Source of the DNA: Spirochaetaceae bacterium
Lineage (GTDB): Bacteria > Spirochaetota > Spirochaetia > DSM-27196 > Alkalispirochaetaceae
Direction: 5' to 3'
Assembly (NCBI GenBank): GCA_007695175.1
Contig: REEH01000157.1
Location: 1 to 35,575, forward strand
Length of the DNA stretch: 35,575 nucleotides
How positions within the stretch are numbered: position 1 is the first letter of the stretch; every line of letters starts with the position of its first letter. The notes beneath the pieces are model-generated. The model made no database searches. It was not told the origin of the DNA and saw only the letters and a list, made by a program, of their open reading frames with translations. Position numbers and translations under genes: made by a program. Of this stretch, positions 1-8,170 are shown one piece after another.

Positions 1-644
1 CGCTCCTGATTCCAGCTGCTGAAGTCCAGCTCCCGGCCTTTCCATTCGAAGACGGCACCCGGTTCACGACCTACCGCCACCTCGACGGCCTGATTGGCGG
101 CGAGCTCCACCGAGCGCCCGGCGGAGGAGACCTCTACGAGGCCACTCTCCACCAGAAACAGGGAGCTCCCGTCGGCGCCGGCGTAGATTGTGAGCTCCGT
201 GCCGCGCACGCCGGCCACGGTGGTGGCGGTGCCGACGCGTGGTTCCGCCCGGCCGGTGACGCGCTGGAACCGGTAGCTCACGGAGCCGACGCTGTTGGAC
301 ATCACTGTCTCCCGCTGTCCCGCCCGGTCCACCTCGCGGATCGTGAAGACGGTATCGGCGTTGACGCGGATCGTGGCGGCGCCGCCCTGCTGGAGTTCCA
401 CGAAGTCGAAGCGCCCCGTGACGACGGAGTCTCCGGGACGAACGGTACTGCCGAAGTCCAGCCAATCGGTCCGCCCCCCGGCGGTGCGTACTTCCGGTTC
501 TCCCTCGAGATAGGTGACAGCGGCGTCATCCGCGGGTACTGCCACGGCCATTGCGAGAAGGAGCAGCACCACCAGCGCCGGTACACCAGACCGGTACCGG
601 GCGCCGCGGGGGGCCGCTCCGCGTTTCATCGTGTTTCTCATCAT
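1..644 (-). CDS. FecR-domain exported protein, 3' end cut off by window edge
   Basis: The reverse frame is open from ATG 644 to the left edge, so the C-terminus is missing (about 214 residues visible). An N-terminal basic stretch and a hydrophobic run (ALVVLLLLAMAVAVPA) form a signal peptide or anchor. It is followed by a FecR-like domain: TYLEGEPEVR at its start, a threshold segment of the DSVVTGRFDFVEL type, and VAGVRGTELTIYAG, the VxGVRGTxF-like core of the family. FecR-domain proteins with a signal peptide are common in spirochaetes and are envelope proteins of mostly unknown role, not necessarily iron-signalling anti-sigma factors. The start overlaps the upstream lipoprotein stop (ATGA), with GGGAGG a few bases before it, so the two are translationally coupled. 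Arginine-rich open frames on the same strand (64-465, 302-586) are shadows of this gene. Confidence 0.8.
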   Translation of the reverse strand, partial: MMRNTMKRGAAPRGARYRSGVPALVVLLLLAMAVAVPADDAAVTYLEGEPEVRTAGGRTDWLDFGSTVRPGDSVVTGRFDFVELQQGGAATIRVNADTVFTIREVDRAGQRETVMSNSVGSVSYRFQRVTGRAEPRVGTATTVAGVRGTELTIYAGADGSSLFLVESGLVEVSSAGRSVELAANQAVEVAVGREPGAVFEWKGRELDFSSWNQE

Positions 645-1114
645 GAACCTCCCTGCGGCCCGGTGAAGCCGAATATCCTGGGCAGGTGGCCTGGTACGCG
701 GTCACCGGTCACGATCAGGAAGGTGCCGTGGCTGGTACCGACTTCCGCCAGGCCCGCGTCCTCGGCGGTGTACTTCTCAAACCAGACACGAACGTCCATG
801 GTCTCGCCGAAGCGCCGCCAGGTGTTGTCCGTCACCGGTCCGAGCTCCCGCACGGTGGGTGCGTCAAAAGTGAATCCCACCTCGCGGAGGTTGGTCCACA
901 TCATCTCCAGGTCACTCTCGAGCACGATTATTTCCCCGTCCAGGAGAAAGGGGCGTGCCGAGAGTTCCATCAGCCGGTCCACCGGCGCGCGGTTGAGCTC
1001 CATCAGGAGCCGATCCACGCGGCGCTCCCGTTGAGCCACCGGCGCCGTCTGGCAGGAGACCGCAAGGACAGCGAGTAGCGCCGCCGCGGCCAACACGTGT
1101 AGTGAACGTTTCAT
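641..1114 (-). CDS. Hypothetical lipoprotein
   Basis: A 157-residue protein with a classical lipoprotein signal: MKR, a hydrophobic core, then the lipobox LAVSC with Cys21 as the acylation site. The mature part is about 136 residues, mixed charged, with no family I recognise. It has conserved-looking segments such as DGEIIVLESDLEMMW and TSHGTFLIVTGD, possibly a small beta-rich domain. It is the first gene of a two-gene unit with the FecR-domain protein (4-base ATGA overlap), so both probably act in the envelope. There is no Shine-Dalgarno before ATG 1114. Instead a -35/-10 pair ends 7 bases before the start, so the mRNA is probably leaderless. Function unknown. Confidence 0.8.
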   Translation of the reverse strand: MKRSLHVLAAAALLAVLAVSCQTAPVAQRERRVDRLLMELNRAPVDRLMELSARPFLLDGEIIVLESDLEMMWTNLREVGFTFDAPTVRELGPVTDNTWRRFGETMDVRVWFEKYTAEDAGLAEVGTSHGTFLIVTGDRVPGHLPRIFGFTGPQGGS

Positions 1115-1121
1115 TATCAGC

Positions 1122-1150
1122 AGTGTAGTGCGCTACCCCGCGCTTTTCAA
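1122..1150 (-). promoter_or_regulatory. Sigma70-type promoter for lipoprotein-fecR unit, leaderless
   Basis: On the minus strand, TTGAAA (1145-1150), a 17-base spacer and TACACT (1122-1127) lie 7 bases before ATG 1114. Transcription would begin at or within a base or two of the A of the start codon. Confidence 0.65.
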
Positions 1151-1161
1151 GGTTTTTCCCT

Positions 1162-1189
1162 CTTCCGGGGCGGCGCAGCCGCCCGGAAG
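1162..1189. other. GC-rich hairpin between OMP gene and lipoprotein promoter
   Basis: The arms CTTCCGGGGCGGC and GCCGCCCGGAAG pair over 12 bp with one bulged G and a 3-base loop. The hairpin lies just after the stop codon of the minus-strand barrel gene. No T-run follows on either strand, so it is not a canonical intrinsic terminator. It may protect the 3' end of the polyphosphate operon mRNA. Confidence 0.5.
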
Positions 1190-1194
1190 TCGAG

Positions 1195-2490
1195 CTATAA
1201 CCGGAATCCCGCGGTCAAACGCAGGATAAAATCTTCCCGAACCGACCCGAACTCGCTCGCTCCGTCGCCGCTGGTCCAGATTACGGCCACAGAAAAGAGG
1301 AGCGGGTGCAGGGCAAGCAGGGAGATCTTGTGTTCCCCCAGAGTGCTCTCATCGCTCAGGTTGGTGATGAAGGTGTTGGTATTGCGCCAGCGCGACCTTC
1401 GTCCCAGGGAGAAGCCGTAATGGGCGTTGTGCCGACCGGGACGGGAAAAGGCTCCGGCCCCGTCACTGGTGACGGGCACCCGGGAGCGTTCATCGGGATA
1501 GATCCCGGCCAGACCGTTGTGGTGGTACTCCCCGAAGAAGGACAGCTCCCCCGACCGGGCCGTCACGTGGGTGTACTCCCCGCGGATTCCAAAGAGCGTA
1601 CTGGTCTTGACGACTCTCTCGCGGGGGTCATACATTTCAACGGCCGCCTCAAGCCCGATCCGGAGGGGGCCGGGGGCGTCGCCGGGCCCGCCGCCGGGGC
1701 TCATCACACCAAAGATTCCGACCCGCTGCATCGTTTCATCCTGCCCGACCCAGGTCAGGCCGAGTCGCGATTCCGGGTCTCCCCCGATCCACCCGTGAAG
1801 GGCGTACCGTGCGCCCTCCAGAGGTCCCTCCGTCGTTTCCCGCGCCGCAAGTACTTCCTGCAACGCTACGGCTCCGGCCACGGTAACCGGGCGATCCACC
1901 CCGACTTCCACCCGGAGACCGTCAAATCCCGGCTGTGCCGCGGCGGCGGCAGACCGGGGATGCAGTCCATCGGTGACGGAAAAAAAGAGGCCGGCCGGGC
2001 TGGTCCGGTGCACTCCCTCCCCTTCCCAGTGAAACTGCCGGCCCGCCACCACCCGCGCCCAGGGGGTCGGAAGGATCGAGACATTAGCCTGATACACCTC
2101 GTGGAGCAGTTCCACCTCCGAGGTATCCCGCGCTCCGGTACCGCCCGTCCCGGGCCCCGTTCCACCCCCGGTGCTCACGGAAGCGCCGGGAAAAAGAAGC
2201 ATCCCGTGATCGATCAATGCGGCGGCGACGCCCAGGTCGAAATGGTGTTTCAGGAGAATCTCTCCGTAACCACGGTTGATCCAGGTGTCACGCTCCTCCG
2301 GGTCCAACACGATCAGGGAGTCCCGGATGTGGGCGGTTTCGATATGCGCGTCCAGCGAGGCTTCAAGTCGGTAGGGGCCGTCGGGATGATCTCCGCCGGC
2401 GGCAACGATCGCATCGGGAAGGCAAACGCCCGGGATGAGAAGAAAGACGAAACCGAAGACCGCGAGAACACGCACTGCCCTTCCCTGCAT
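1195..2490 (-). CDS. Putative outer-membrane beta-barrel protein
   Basis: A 431-residue protein beginning MQGRAVRVLAVFGF with a clear signal peptide (hydrophobic run ending near VCLPDA). The mature region alternates polar and hydrophobic residues, with many short strands and Gly/Asn/Arg turns (RYALHGWIGGD, RLGLTWVGQD, YGFSLGRRSRW), and ends in FILRLTAGFRL, as expected of a barrel's last strand. No specific porin family is recognised. A Gly/Thr-rich insert (TGGGTGPGTGGTG) suggests an extracellular loop. The longer in-frame extension to 2643 runs into ppk1 and lacks a signal at its N-terminus, so ATG 2490 is chosen. It overlaps the ppk1 stop by one base (TAATG) and is preceded by a GGGAGGGAA ribosome site. 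Last gene of the ROK-ppx-ppk operon. Role unknown; a transport or surface role is inferred. Confidence 0.7.
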   Translation of the reverse strand: MQGRAVRVLAVFGFVFLLIPGVCLPDAIVAAGGDHPDGPYRLEASLDAHIETAHIRDSLIVLDPEERDTWINRGYGEILLKHHFDLGVAAALIDHGMLLFPGASVSTGGGTGPGTGGTGARDTSEVELLHEVYQANVSILPTPWARVVAGRQFHWEGEGVHRTSPAGLFFSVTDGLHPRSAAAAAQPGFDGLRVEVGVDRPVTVAGAVALQEVLAARETTEGPLEGARYALHGWIGGDPESRLGLTWVGQDETMQRVGIFGVMSPGGGPGDAPGPLRIGLEAAVEMYDPRERVVKTSTLFGIRGEYTHVTARSGELSFFGEYHHNGLAGIYPDERSRVPVTSDGAGAFSRPGRHNAHYGFSLGRRSRWRNTNTFITNLSDESTLGEHKISLLALHPLLFSVAVIWTSGDGASEFGSVREDFILRLTAGFRL

Positions 2491-4652
2491 TATCCGTTCC
2501 CTCCCCCGGTATTTCTCCGGCGCACGCTGAAGACTTCCCGGTTCTCCGGCTCCTCCGCGGCGGCGCGTTCCTGCACGCGCCGGTAGATTTCCGCCTGCGC
2601 CCGCAGGGGGGTGGCTTTTTTCTTCGGTGCGATTCGTTTCCACTGGTGATCCGGACCGAGTTCATGAGCTTTGACCGTATCCGCGAAGTACGTGTCCAGC
2701 ACTTCCCGGATCCGGCGCCTGATCGCGGGGTCCTCCACCGGGAACATCAGCTCCACCCGGCGATCCAGGTTGCGCGGCATCCAGTCGGCACTGCTCAGGT
2801 ACGTTTCCTCGGCTCCACCGTTCTCAAAGAAGAATATCCGGGAGTGCTCAAGGTATCGGTCAACGATGCTGACGACGCGAATCCCCGTGCTGATTCCTTC
2901 CACGCCCGGTACGAGCATGCAGATTCCCCGTACGTTCAGGAGGATTCTGACGCCCTGCTGCGATGCGGTATAGAGTTCCTCGATCAGTTCCGGATCAGCG
3001 AGCGAGTTCATTTTGGCGATGATCAGACCCTTTCCCCGAGCCTCCGCTCGTCCCCTCTCCCGGCGGATCAGTTCCAGCAGACGGGGCCGGAGGGATCCCG
3101 GAGCCAGCACCAGTTTCCGCAGTCCCGGTATCACCGAATAGCCCGTGACGGCGTTGAAGAACAGGCCCATCTCCGTGGTGATTTCCTCCCGGGCGGTAAA
3201 GAGACCGATGTCGCCGTAGAGAGTGGCGGTCCTGTCGTTGTAGTTGCCCGTACTGAGGTACGCGTAGCGTTCGATCCCGCCCGTGCCCTGCCGGATCACG
3301 AGCAGCGCCTTGGCGTGTACCTTGAGGCGGGCGATGCCGTGTATCACGATAGCGCCCGCCCTCTGGAGGCGCTGGGCAAGATCGATGTTGGTCTGTTCGT
3401 CAAAGCGGGCTTTGAGTTCCACCAGAACGGTGACCTGCTTGCCCTTCTGGGCGGCGCTCTCCAGGGCCCGTACGATGGGTGAATCGGCACTTACCCGGTA
3501 GAGCGTGATCTTGATCGCCAGCGTGTTCTCGTCGGCGGCGGCTTCCCGGACAAGGCGCACCACCGGATCGAAGGATTCGTAGGGCAGATGGAGCATGACG
3601 TCGCGACGACGCGCCGCTTCCCACACCGGTTCGTCCCGGTCGATTCCCGGGGACGGGAGGGCTCGCCAGGGCTTGTTTCTCAGGTGGTCGAAACCCTCGG
3701 TGGCTGCGATCTGCATGAGGGGATTGAGTTCCAGCGGATCGGGGCAGACGTACACTTCCTGCTTGTCCAGGCCGAATGCGCCCGTAAGAAAGGTCCGGAG
3801 CCGGTCGGAACGATCGTTTATGGAGAGGCGAACGGGGTGGCTGCGCTCCCGGGTCTCCAGTACCTGCTCCATCGCCTCGAGAAAATCCTCGTCCCGCTCC
3901 TCGTCCACGCTCAGATCCGCATCACGGGTAACGCGAAAGAGACAGGAATCGCGCACGGTGTACCCGGGAAAGAGCTGCGCTCCCTCTTTCAGAATGAGCT
4001 GTTCCAGGAAGGTGAAGGCCACACGCTGGTTTTCTCCCTCCGGCAGGTACACGATACGGTCCAGAGTGGGCGGCACCTGGACCAGGACGATAAGGGGGTG
4101 CTCCTCGGCCGGCCCGGGTTGTGCCTCGTCCCACGGCCAGGGTGGTCCCGCTTCTCCCAGGGGTTCCAGGAGAAAGGCGGCGGTCAGGGCAAGGTTACGC
4201 ACGGTGGTAAGCGGTTCGCCCGGGACAACCCGCACCGGTGTCAGCACGGGCAGCACCCGCTGCCGGAAGTGCGTGCGACCGTGTTCATGCTGATCATCGT
4301 TCCACTCTCCCGGTGGAACGCGTACCAGACCCTCCCGGGCCATCCCGGGCAGAACATCCCCGGTGAGCGTCCCGTACATGCGCCTGGTCAACTCGGAACA
4401 GCGGCGGTGGATCTGCGCAAGCTGCGCTCTGGGGCTGATACCGGTGGGACAGGTGGAGCTCTGTCCCGCCAGAAGCTGCCTCCTCACCGTGGCAACGCGG
4501 ACCATGAAAAACTCATCGAAGTTGCTGCTTACGATCGCCAGAAACCTGAGACGTTCCAGAAGAGGGACGTCGGGATTTTCCGCCTCCGCGAGCACACGGG
4601 CATTGAACTCAAGCCAGCTGAGCTCGCGGTTGATGCAGGGTGCAGCGGTCAC
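2490..4652 (-). CDS. ppk1: Polyphosphate kinase 1
   Basis: Transfers the ATP gamma-phosphate to growing polyphosphate, reversibly. The 720-residue length is normal for PPK1. The N-terminal domain opens with NRELSWLEFNARVL and SSNFDEFFMVR, typical of the family. The catalytic phospholipase-D-like half carries KVHAK with His446 as the likely autophosphorylated residue, AYLSTGNYNDRTA, and the second conserved His603 in LEHSRIFFFENGG, followed by YLSSADWMPRNLDRR. A basic C-terminal tail of about 50 residues (from KAHELGPDHQWKR) extends past the core. The start is GTG 4652, overlapping the ppx stop as GTGA, so kinase and phosphatase are translationally coupled. This pairing of polyphosphate synthesis and breakdown is a classical arrangement. 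Confidence 0.97.
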   Translation of the reverse strand: MTAAPCINRELSWLEFNARVLAEAENPDVPLLERLRFLAIVSSNFDEFFMVRVATVRRQLLAGQSSTCPTGISPRAQLAQIHRRCSELTRRMYGTLTGDVLPGMAREGLVRVPPGEWNDDQHEHGRTHFRQRVLPVLTPVRVVPGEPLTTVRNLALTAAFLLEPLGEAGPPWPWDEAQPGPAEEHPLIVLVQVPPTLDRIVYLPEGENQRVAFTFLEQLILKEGAQLFPGYTVRDSCLFRVTRDADLSVDEERDEDFLEAMEQVLETRERSHPVRLSINDRSDRLRTFLTGAFGLDKQEVYVCPDPLELNPLMQIAATEGFDHLRNKPWRALPSPGIDRDEPVWEAARRRDVMLHLPYESFDPVVRLVREAAADENTLAIKITLYRVSADSPIVRALESAAQKGKQVTVLVELKARFDEQTNIDLAQRLQRAGAIVIHGIARLKVHAKALLVIRQGTGGIERYAYLSTGNYNDRTATLYGDIGLFTAREEITTEMGLFFNAVTGYSVIPGLRKLVLAPGSLRPRLLELIRRERGRAEARGKGLIIAKMNSLADPELIEELYTASQQGVRILLNVRGICMLVPGVEGISTGIRVVSIVDRYLEHSRIFFFENGGAEETYLSSADWMPRNLDRRVELMFPVEDPAIRRRIREVLDTYFADTVKAHELGPDHQWKRIAPKKKATPLRAQAEIYRRVQERAAAEEPENREVFSVRRRNTGGGNG

Positions 4653-6262
4653 TGTGCGATCACCCGGTAGCCGAAGATTTCTTCAAACATTTCGCCTTTT
4701 TCCGCGAGTCCCTGCTGCTCGGTGGAGATCTCCCCCGTGTATTCACAATGAAGCACGATCTCTTCCTCCCTCTTTTCCATGGTTATGCTCCTGATGCGCT
4801 GCGCGTGGCCCCTGTCCAGGGCATCGGCGACGCGCAGGATCGCGGTCATCTTGAGTACCATCATGCGCTGGGACCAGCGGAGCACACCGAAGCCGGACCG
4901 GGAAGGGCGCGGTGATCCGCCCCGGTGGAACCGGACGGCGTTCCCCACCATCTTCAGGTCCGTGCCGGAAAGGCCGAAGATCTCGGAGTTCTCCACGATG
5001 TACTGGCTGTGTTTCTGGTGGCCCTCGGCGCTGATGAAATAGCCCACGTCATGGAGAATAGCGGAGACCTCCAGAAGCAGGCGCGCGTGTTCACTCATGC
5101 CGTGCTCCTCCTGGAGCTGGTCGAAGAGCGAAAGGGCCAGCGTGGAGACGTGCTGCGCGTGGGGCTCGTCAAATCGAAACTTGCGCCCGATTCCCAGGGA
5201 CGAATCCACAACCTGCTGCCGGAACTCGCGCCGTATCCCATGGGAGGGATCCACCGCGAAGTTGAGCAACACTCCCTCCCGGATGCTCACGTCAGGGACG
5301 ATCAGCTGTGTCGCCGCCGTAGTGTCGAGGAAGATGCGCAGAATCAGGAGCGCCGGGTACAGCCCCTCCGCTTCCGTCCAGGTGAGCTTGAGATCCCGGA
5401 CGCATTCCTCCACGCTCCGATAGCGGATCTCCTCGAGAAACCGGTGGAAGGCCTCCCGGCTGATCACGGAGAATGCCGCTCCTTCCCGTTTGCCCACCCG
5501 TTCCGCGGCGGTACGGGCATCCCCGCCGACGGCGACAAAGTAGCGCACCCTGTCCAGGCGGAATTCCATGTTCAGGGTGTCCCGGGTTACGCGGATATTC
5601 TCCCGCAGGTACTCCTCCACGCGGTCCGCGTCGGTAAAGGATCCCTGCAGCTTCTGTTCCACCCGGAGCGTGCCGATGCCGAGGTTGTGGGCCCCCACCA
5701 TGCGGCCCCGCTTGAGCATCATCAGCTCCGAGCTGCCGCCGCCCACTTCCAGGATCATCGCACTGGACCGGGAGAACTGGGGGCGCAGCTCCTCGATAGC
5801 GTGCTGTACGGCGATGTAGGTAAGGTGATTCTCCTCGATTCCCTCCACCACGTTGATCCGGAAACCGGTGCGTATCTGGACACGATCGAGAAAAACGTCG
5901 CGGTTCACCGCCTCCCGGATCGCGGCGGTGGCGATGACGCGCACGTCCTCGGGCGCTATCCTCCATCCCTGGAGCATCTCCCGGAAACTCGCCAGCGTGT
6001 CGATCGCCTCGCGCATAGCGGACGCAGAGAGGGATCCTCGCAGGAAGACATCCCTGCCCAGGGAGAGGGGGCGCACGGCTCGGTCCAGCGTCTTCCACTC
6101 CTGCTCGCGCACGATCTCCGCGACCACGAGCCGGATCGCGGTGGAACCGATGTCGATCACGGAAACGAGCCGCTTCTGCTTCAGCTTCTTACCGGGCTTT
6201 TTCTTCTTTTTCGAGACAGCTCTGGAGACGGGCTCCAGCTCGCGATCGCTCCCACCGGCCAT
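4649..6262 (-). CDS. ppx: Exopolyphosphatase / pppGpp phosphatase, Ppx/GppA with HD domain
   Basis: A 537-residue Ppx/GppA family protein. A lysine-rich N-terminal tail (SKKKKKPGKKLKQK) precedes the ASKHA nucleotide/phosphate-binding fold: SVIDIGSTAIRLVVAE (about 34-49), ATAAIREAVN, and LEVGGGSSEL (171-180; the usual Asp of DxGGGS is Glu here). A C-terminal HD domain carries HVSTLALSLF, AILHDVGYF and GHQKHSQYIVENS, with the HD histidines and aspartate present. The family releases phosphate from polyphosphate ends or converts pppGpp to ppGpp; the sequence cannot separate these, but linkage to ppk1 favours polyphosphate. ATG 6262 is preceded by GGGAGG with a 6-base spacer. The gene lies 23 bases downstream of the ROK kinase gene. 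Confidence 0.95.
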   Translation of the reverse strand: MAGGSDRELEPVSRAVSKKKKKPGKKLKQKRLVSVIDIGSTAIRLVVAEIVREQEWKTLDRAVRPLSLGRDVFLRGSLSASAMREAIDTLASFREMLQGWRIAPEDVRVIATAAIREAVNRDVFLDRVQIRTGFRINVVEGIEENHLTYIAVQHAIEELRPQFSRSSAMILEVGGGSSELMMLKRGRMVGAHNLGIGTLRVEQKLQGSFTDADRVEEYLRENIRVTRDTLNMEFRLDRVRYFVAVGGDARTAAERVGKREGAAFSVISREAFHRFLEEIRYRSVEECVRDLKLTWTEAEGLYPALLILRIFLDTTAATQLIVPDVSIREGVLLNFAVDPSHGIRREFRQQVVDSSLGIGRKFRFDEPHAQHVSTLALSLFDQLQEEHGMSEHARLLLEVSAILHDVGYFISAEGHQKHSQYIVENSEIFGLSGTDLKMVGNAVRFHRGGSPRPSRSGFGVLRWSQRMMVLKMTAILRVADALDRGHAQRIRSITMEKREEEIVLHCEYTGEISTEQQGLAEKGEMFEEIFGYRVIAQ

Positions 6263-6285
6263 GGGCGCCTCCCTGTTGTACTTTT

Positions 6286-7245
6286 CTACCTGCTTTTTAC
6301 CGCGCGTTCCGCCAGGTCCGCCGCGCCGATCACGGTGGCCTCGTCCCCCAGCGCCGCCGCCGAGACGATCACGTCCGCCACCAGCCGACGCATGGCGCGG
6401 CGCCTCATCATCGATTCCGCCGGCTTCAGATACCGGTCACCCAGTTTCTCCACCAGCCCGCCTCCCACGACGATCAGCTCCGGATCAAAGGTATTGACCA
6501 TCGCCGCCATCCCGATCCCGAGAAATCCCGCCGCCTGTTCCACCACCTCCGCAACGCCGGAATCACCGGCGTCCAGGGCACGGGCGATGAGGCCGCTCTT
6601 GATGAGACGAATGTCGGTGGCGCCCGCCTCCGCCAGGACGGGCGATTGACCGTTTGCGGCGAGCAGCACCAGGTCCCGGGCGATGGCGGTACGGGAGGCG
6701 ACCGCCTCGAGACACCCGAAGTTACCGCACCCGCACCGGCGGCCGTCGGGCTGCACGGTGATGTGCCCGATCTCCCCCGCCGCTCCAAGCTTGCCCCGGT
6801 ACAGGACGCCATCCAGTATAAGACCACCGCCGATACCGGTGCCGGGAAAGATACCGATCACATGGCGGTAGCCCCGGGCGGCCCCGGCGACATACTCTCC
6901 CCAGAGGCCCGCGTTGACGTCGTTCTCCAGGAAGACCGGAATACCCAGCTCTCCCTGCAGGTACTCCGCCAGCGAGAAATTGCGCATGTCCAGGTTTGGC
7001 GGCTCCAGAATCATGCCCTTCTCCGCGTTTATCGGGCCTGCCACGGCGACGCCCAGAGCGGTAACGGCCCCGGCGGTTATGTCGGCATCCTGCATGGCGC
7101 CCCGGATCACCTCCGCGATCTGCGCCGCTACCGCCTCGTTGCCGCCGCCGAGGGTGCGGGCTTTCTTTTTTCCCTGGATGTGATTCCGCCCGTCCAGCAC
7201 TACCGCGAGCATCTTGGTACCGCCCAGATCGAATCCGATACGCAT
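6286..7245 (-). CDS. ROK-family sugar kinase (glucokinase-like)
   Basis: A 319-residue ROK kinase. It has the N-terminal phosphate-binding DLGGTK (6-11), the catalytic-base segment LENDVNAG, GTGIGGG, and the zinc site GEIGH...CGCGNFGCLE with all ligands (one His, three Cys). Such proteins phosphorylate glucose, N-acetylmannosamine or similar sugars. It is the first gene of the ROK-ppx-ppk1-barrel operon. That position raises the possibility that it uses polyphosphate, since known polyphosphate glucokinases are ROK proteins. The intact zinc motif and ATP-type loops make ATP equally or more likely. ATG 7245 has AAGGAG 8 bases upstream. Confidence 0.9.
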   Translation of the reverse strand: MRIGFDLGGTKMLAVVLDGRNHIQGKKKARTLGGGNEAVAAQIAEVIRGAMQDADITAGAVTALGVAVAGPINAEKGMILEPPNLDMRNFSLAEYLQGELGIPVFLENDVNAGLWGEYVAGAARGYRHVIGIFPGTGIGGGLILDGVLYRGKLGAAGEIGHITVQPDGRRCGCGNFGCLEAVASRTAIARDLVLLAANGQSPVLAEAGATDIRLIKSGLIARALDAGDSGVAEVVEQAAGFLGIGMAAMVNTFDPELIVVGGGLVEKLGDRYLKPAESMMRRRAMRRLVADVIVSAAALGDEATVIGAADLAERAVKSR

Positions 7246-7273
7246 TGATTCTCCTTGTCCGATCGCTTACTGT
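7245..7273 (+). promoter_or_regulatory. Promoter of nadR-like gene, near-leaderless
   Basis: TTGATT (7245-7250), a 17-base spacer and TACTGT (7268-7273) precede ATG 7285 by 11 bases, giving a leader of only about 5 bases and no Shine-Dalgarno. It interlocks with the divergent ROK promoter; the two -10 elements are 3 bases apart. Confidence 0.5.
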
Positions 7274-7276
7274 AGC

Positions 7277-7285
7277 ATTGTACCA
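7277..7285 (-). promoter_or_regulatory. Extended -10 for the ROK-ppx-ppk1 operon
   Basis: On the minus strand TGGTACAAT (an extended -10, TGnTACAAT) gives a leader of about 25 bases containing AAGGAG before ATG 7245. No good -35 is seen. The element sits on the start codon of the divergent adenylyltransferase gene. Confidence 0.5.
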
Positions 7286-8139
7286 TGAACGGCGTCATCC
7301 TCGGGCGTTTTATGCCACCCCACCATGGGCATCTGTATCTGGTCGACTTCGCCAGGGCCATGGTGGATCACCTCTATGTGCTTGTATGCACGCTCGCGGA
7401 GGAACCCATTCCGGGAGAGCTGCGCTTCCAGTGGATGCGGGAGCTGCAGCCGGACTGCACGGTGATCCACATAACCGAGGAGATCCCCGCCGCAAAGCGC
7501 GGTGAGGTGGGAGCAACCACGATATGGGCCGATGCCATAGGGCGCGCCGTTCCCGTTGCGATAGATCGCGTCTTTGCCTCGGAAGAGTACGGATGGGATC
7601 TGGCGTACCGTCTGGAGGCGCAGTACATCCCGGTGGACCCGGGGCGGCACAATATTCCCGTCTCCGCTACGGAGATCCGGGAGAACCCCTTTGAACACTG
7701 GCGCTTTATCCCCGCTCCGGTGCGCCCCTGGTTTGTACGCCATGTGGCGCTCATCGACCAGTCCGGACTGGCGCGAGAGCTGGCGGCGGCCCTGAATACG
7801 GTGGTGGCCCACCCCTACCGGGAGTTCTGGCAGCTCACGTGGAATACCTTCGGGGGACGTCGGGACGCCACCCCGATCCCGCCCGAGGAGATCCGGCGGG
7901 GCGCCCGGGCAACAGTCACCGCCCTGACACGGCGGGCCAACCGTATCCTCCTGCACGATCTGCGGCGCACCGAGGATCTGGACGATCTCGCACCGGAGGC
8001 GCTCCCCGTCGTTATCGTGGCGGACAATCGCCGGCAGGAGGAGCTGGCGCGGTACTACGCGCGGTCCACCTCCCCGCTGATCATCGCGCCGCCCCAGGCG
8101 ACGGCGGAACAGCTGCTGGCGGTCACGGCGTCCCTTTGA
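7285..8139 (+). CDS. NadR-like NMN adenylyltransferase with degenerate ribosylnicotinamide-kinase domain
   Basis: A 284-residue protein. Residues 1-150 are a nucleotidyltransferase of the NadR type: LGRFMPPHHGH contains the HxGH-like catalytic site (13-16), and IPVSATEIRENPFEHWRFIP (125-143) is the second signature. NadR adenylylates NMN to NAD+. In NadR a kinase domain with a GxxxxGKS P-loop follows immediately after FVRxVAILG. Here that point reads FVRHVALIDQSGLARELAAAL (150-170), with no Gly-Lys-Ser. Later kinase-like segments persist (YREFWQLTWNTFGG, ATVTALTRRANRILLHDL). The domain fold therefore seems kept but ATP binding lost. There is no helix-turn-helix domain, so it is not a repressor. 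The stop codon lies inside the -35 of the next gene. Confidence 0.8.
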   Translation: MNGVILGRFMPPHHGHLYLVDFARAMVDHLYVLVCTLAEEPIPGELRFQWMRELQPDCTVIHITEEIPAAKRGEVGATTIWADAIGRAVPVAIDRVFASEEYGWDLAYRLEAQYIPVDPGRHNIPVSATEIRENPFEHWRFIPAPVRPWFVRHVALIDQSGLARELAAALNTVVAHPYREFWQLTWNTFGGRRDATPIPPEEIRRGARATVTALTRRANRILLHDLRRTEDLDDLAPEALPVVIVADNRRQEELARYYARSTSPLIIAPPQATAEQLLAVTASL

Positions 8140-8164
8140 CAGTACGAGCCGGGAGTTCTACATT
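8136..8164 (+). promoter_or_regulatory. Strong sigma70-type promoter of nfeD-SPFH unit, leaderless
   Basis: A consensus TTGACA (8136-8141), a 17-base spacer and TACATT (8159-8164) stand 6 bases before ATG 8171, with no room for a ribosome site. The -35 hexamer includes the TGA stop (8137-8139) of the upstream gene. Confidence 0.75.
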
Positions 8165-8170
8165 GTATCA

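Noticed and set aside
1162-1189. Intrinsic terminator for the polyphosphate operon
   Set aside because: A strong stem, but no T-run follows on the transcribed strand.
1306-2586. 426-residue plus-strand open frame across the barrel gene
   Set aside because: The minus-strand frame has a signal peptide, a ribosome site and operon coupling. The plus frame is low-complexity and lacks these.
4925-6649. 574-residue plus-strand open frame across ppx
   Set aside because: Antisense shadow of ppx and the ROK gene; His/Asp/Arg-rich composition without motifs.
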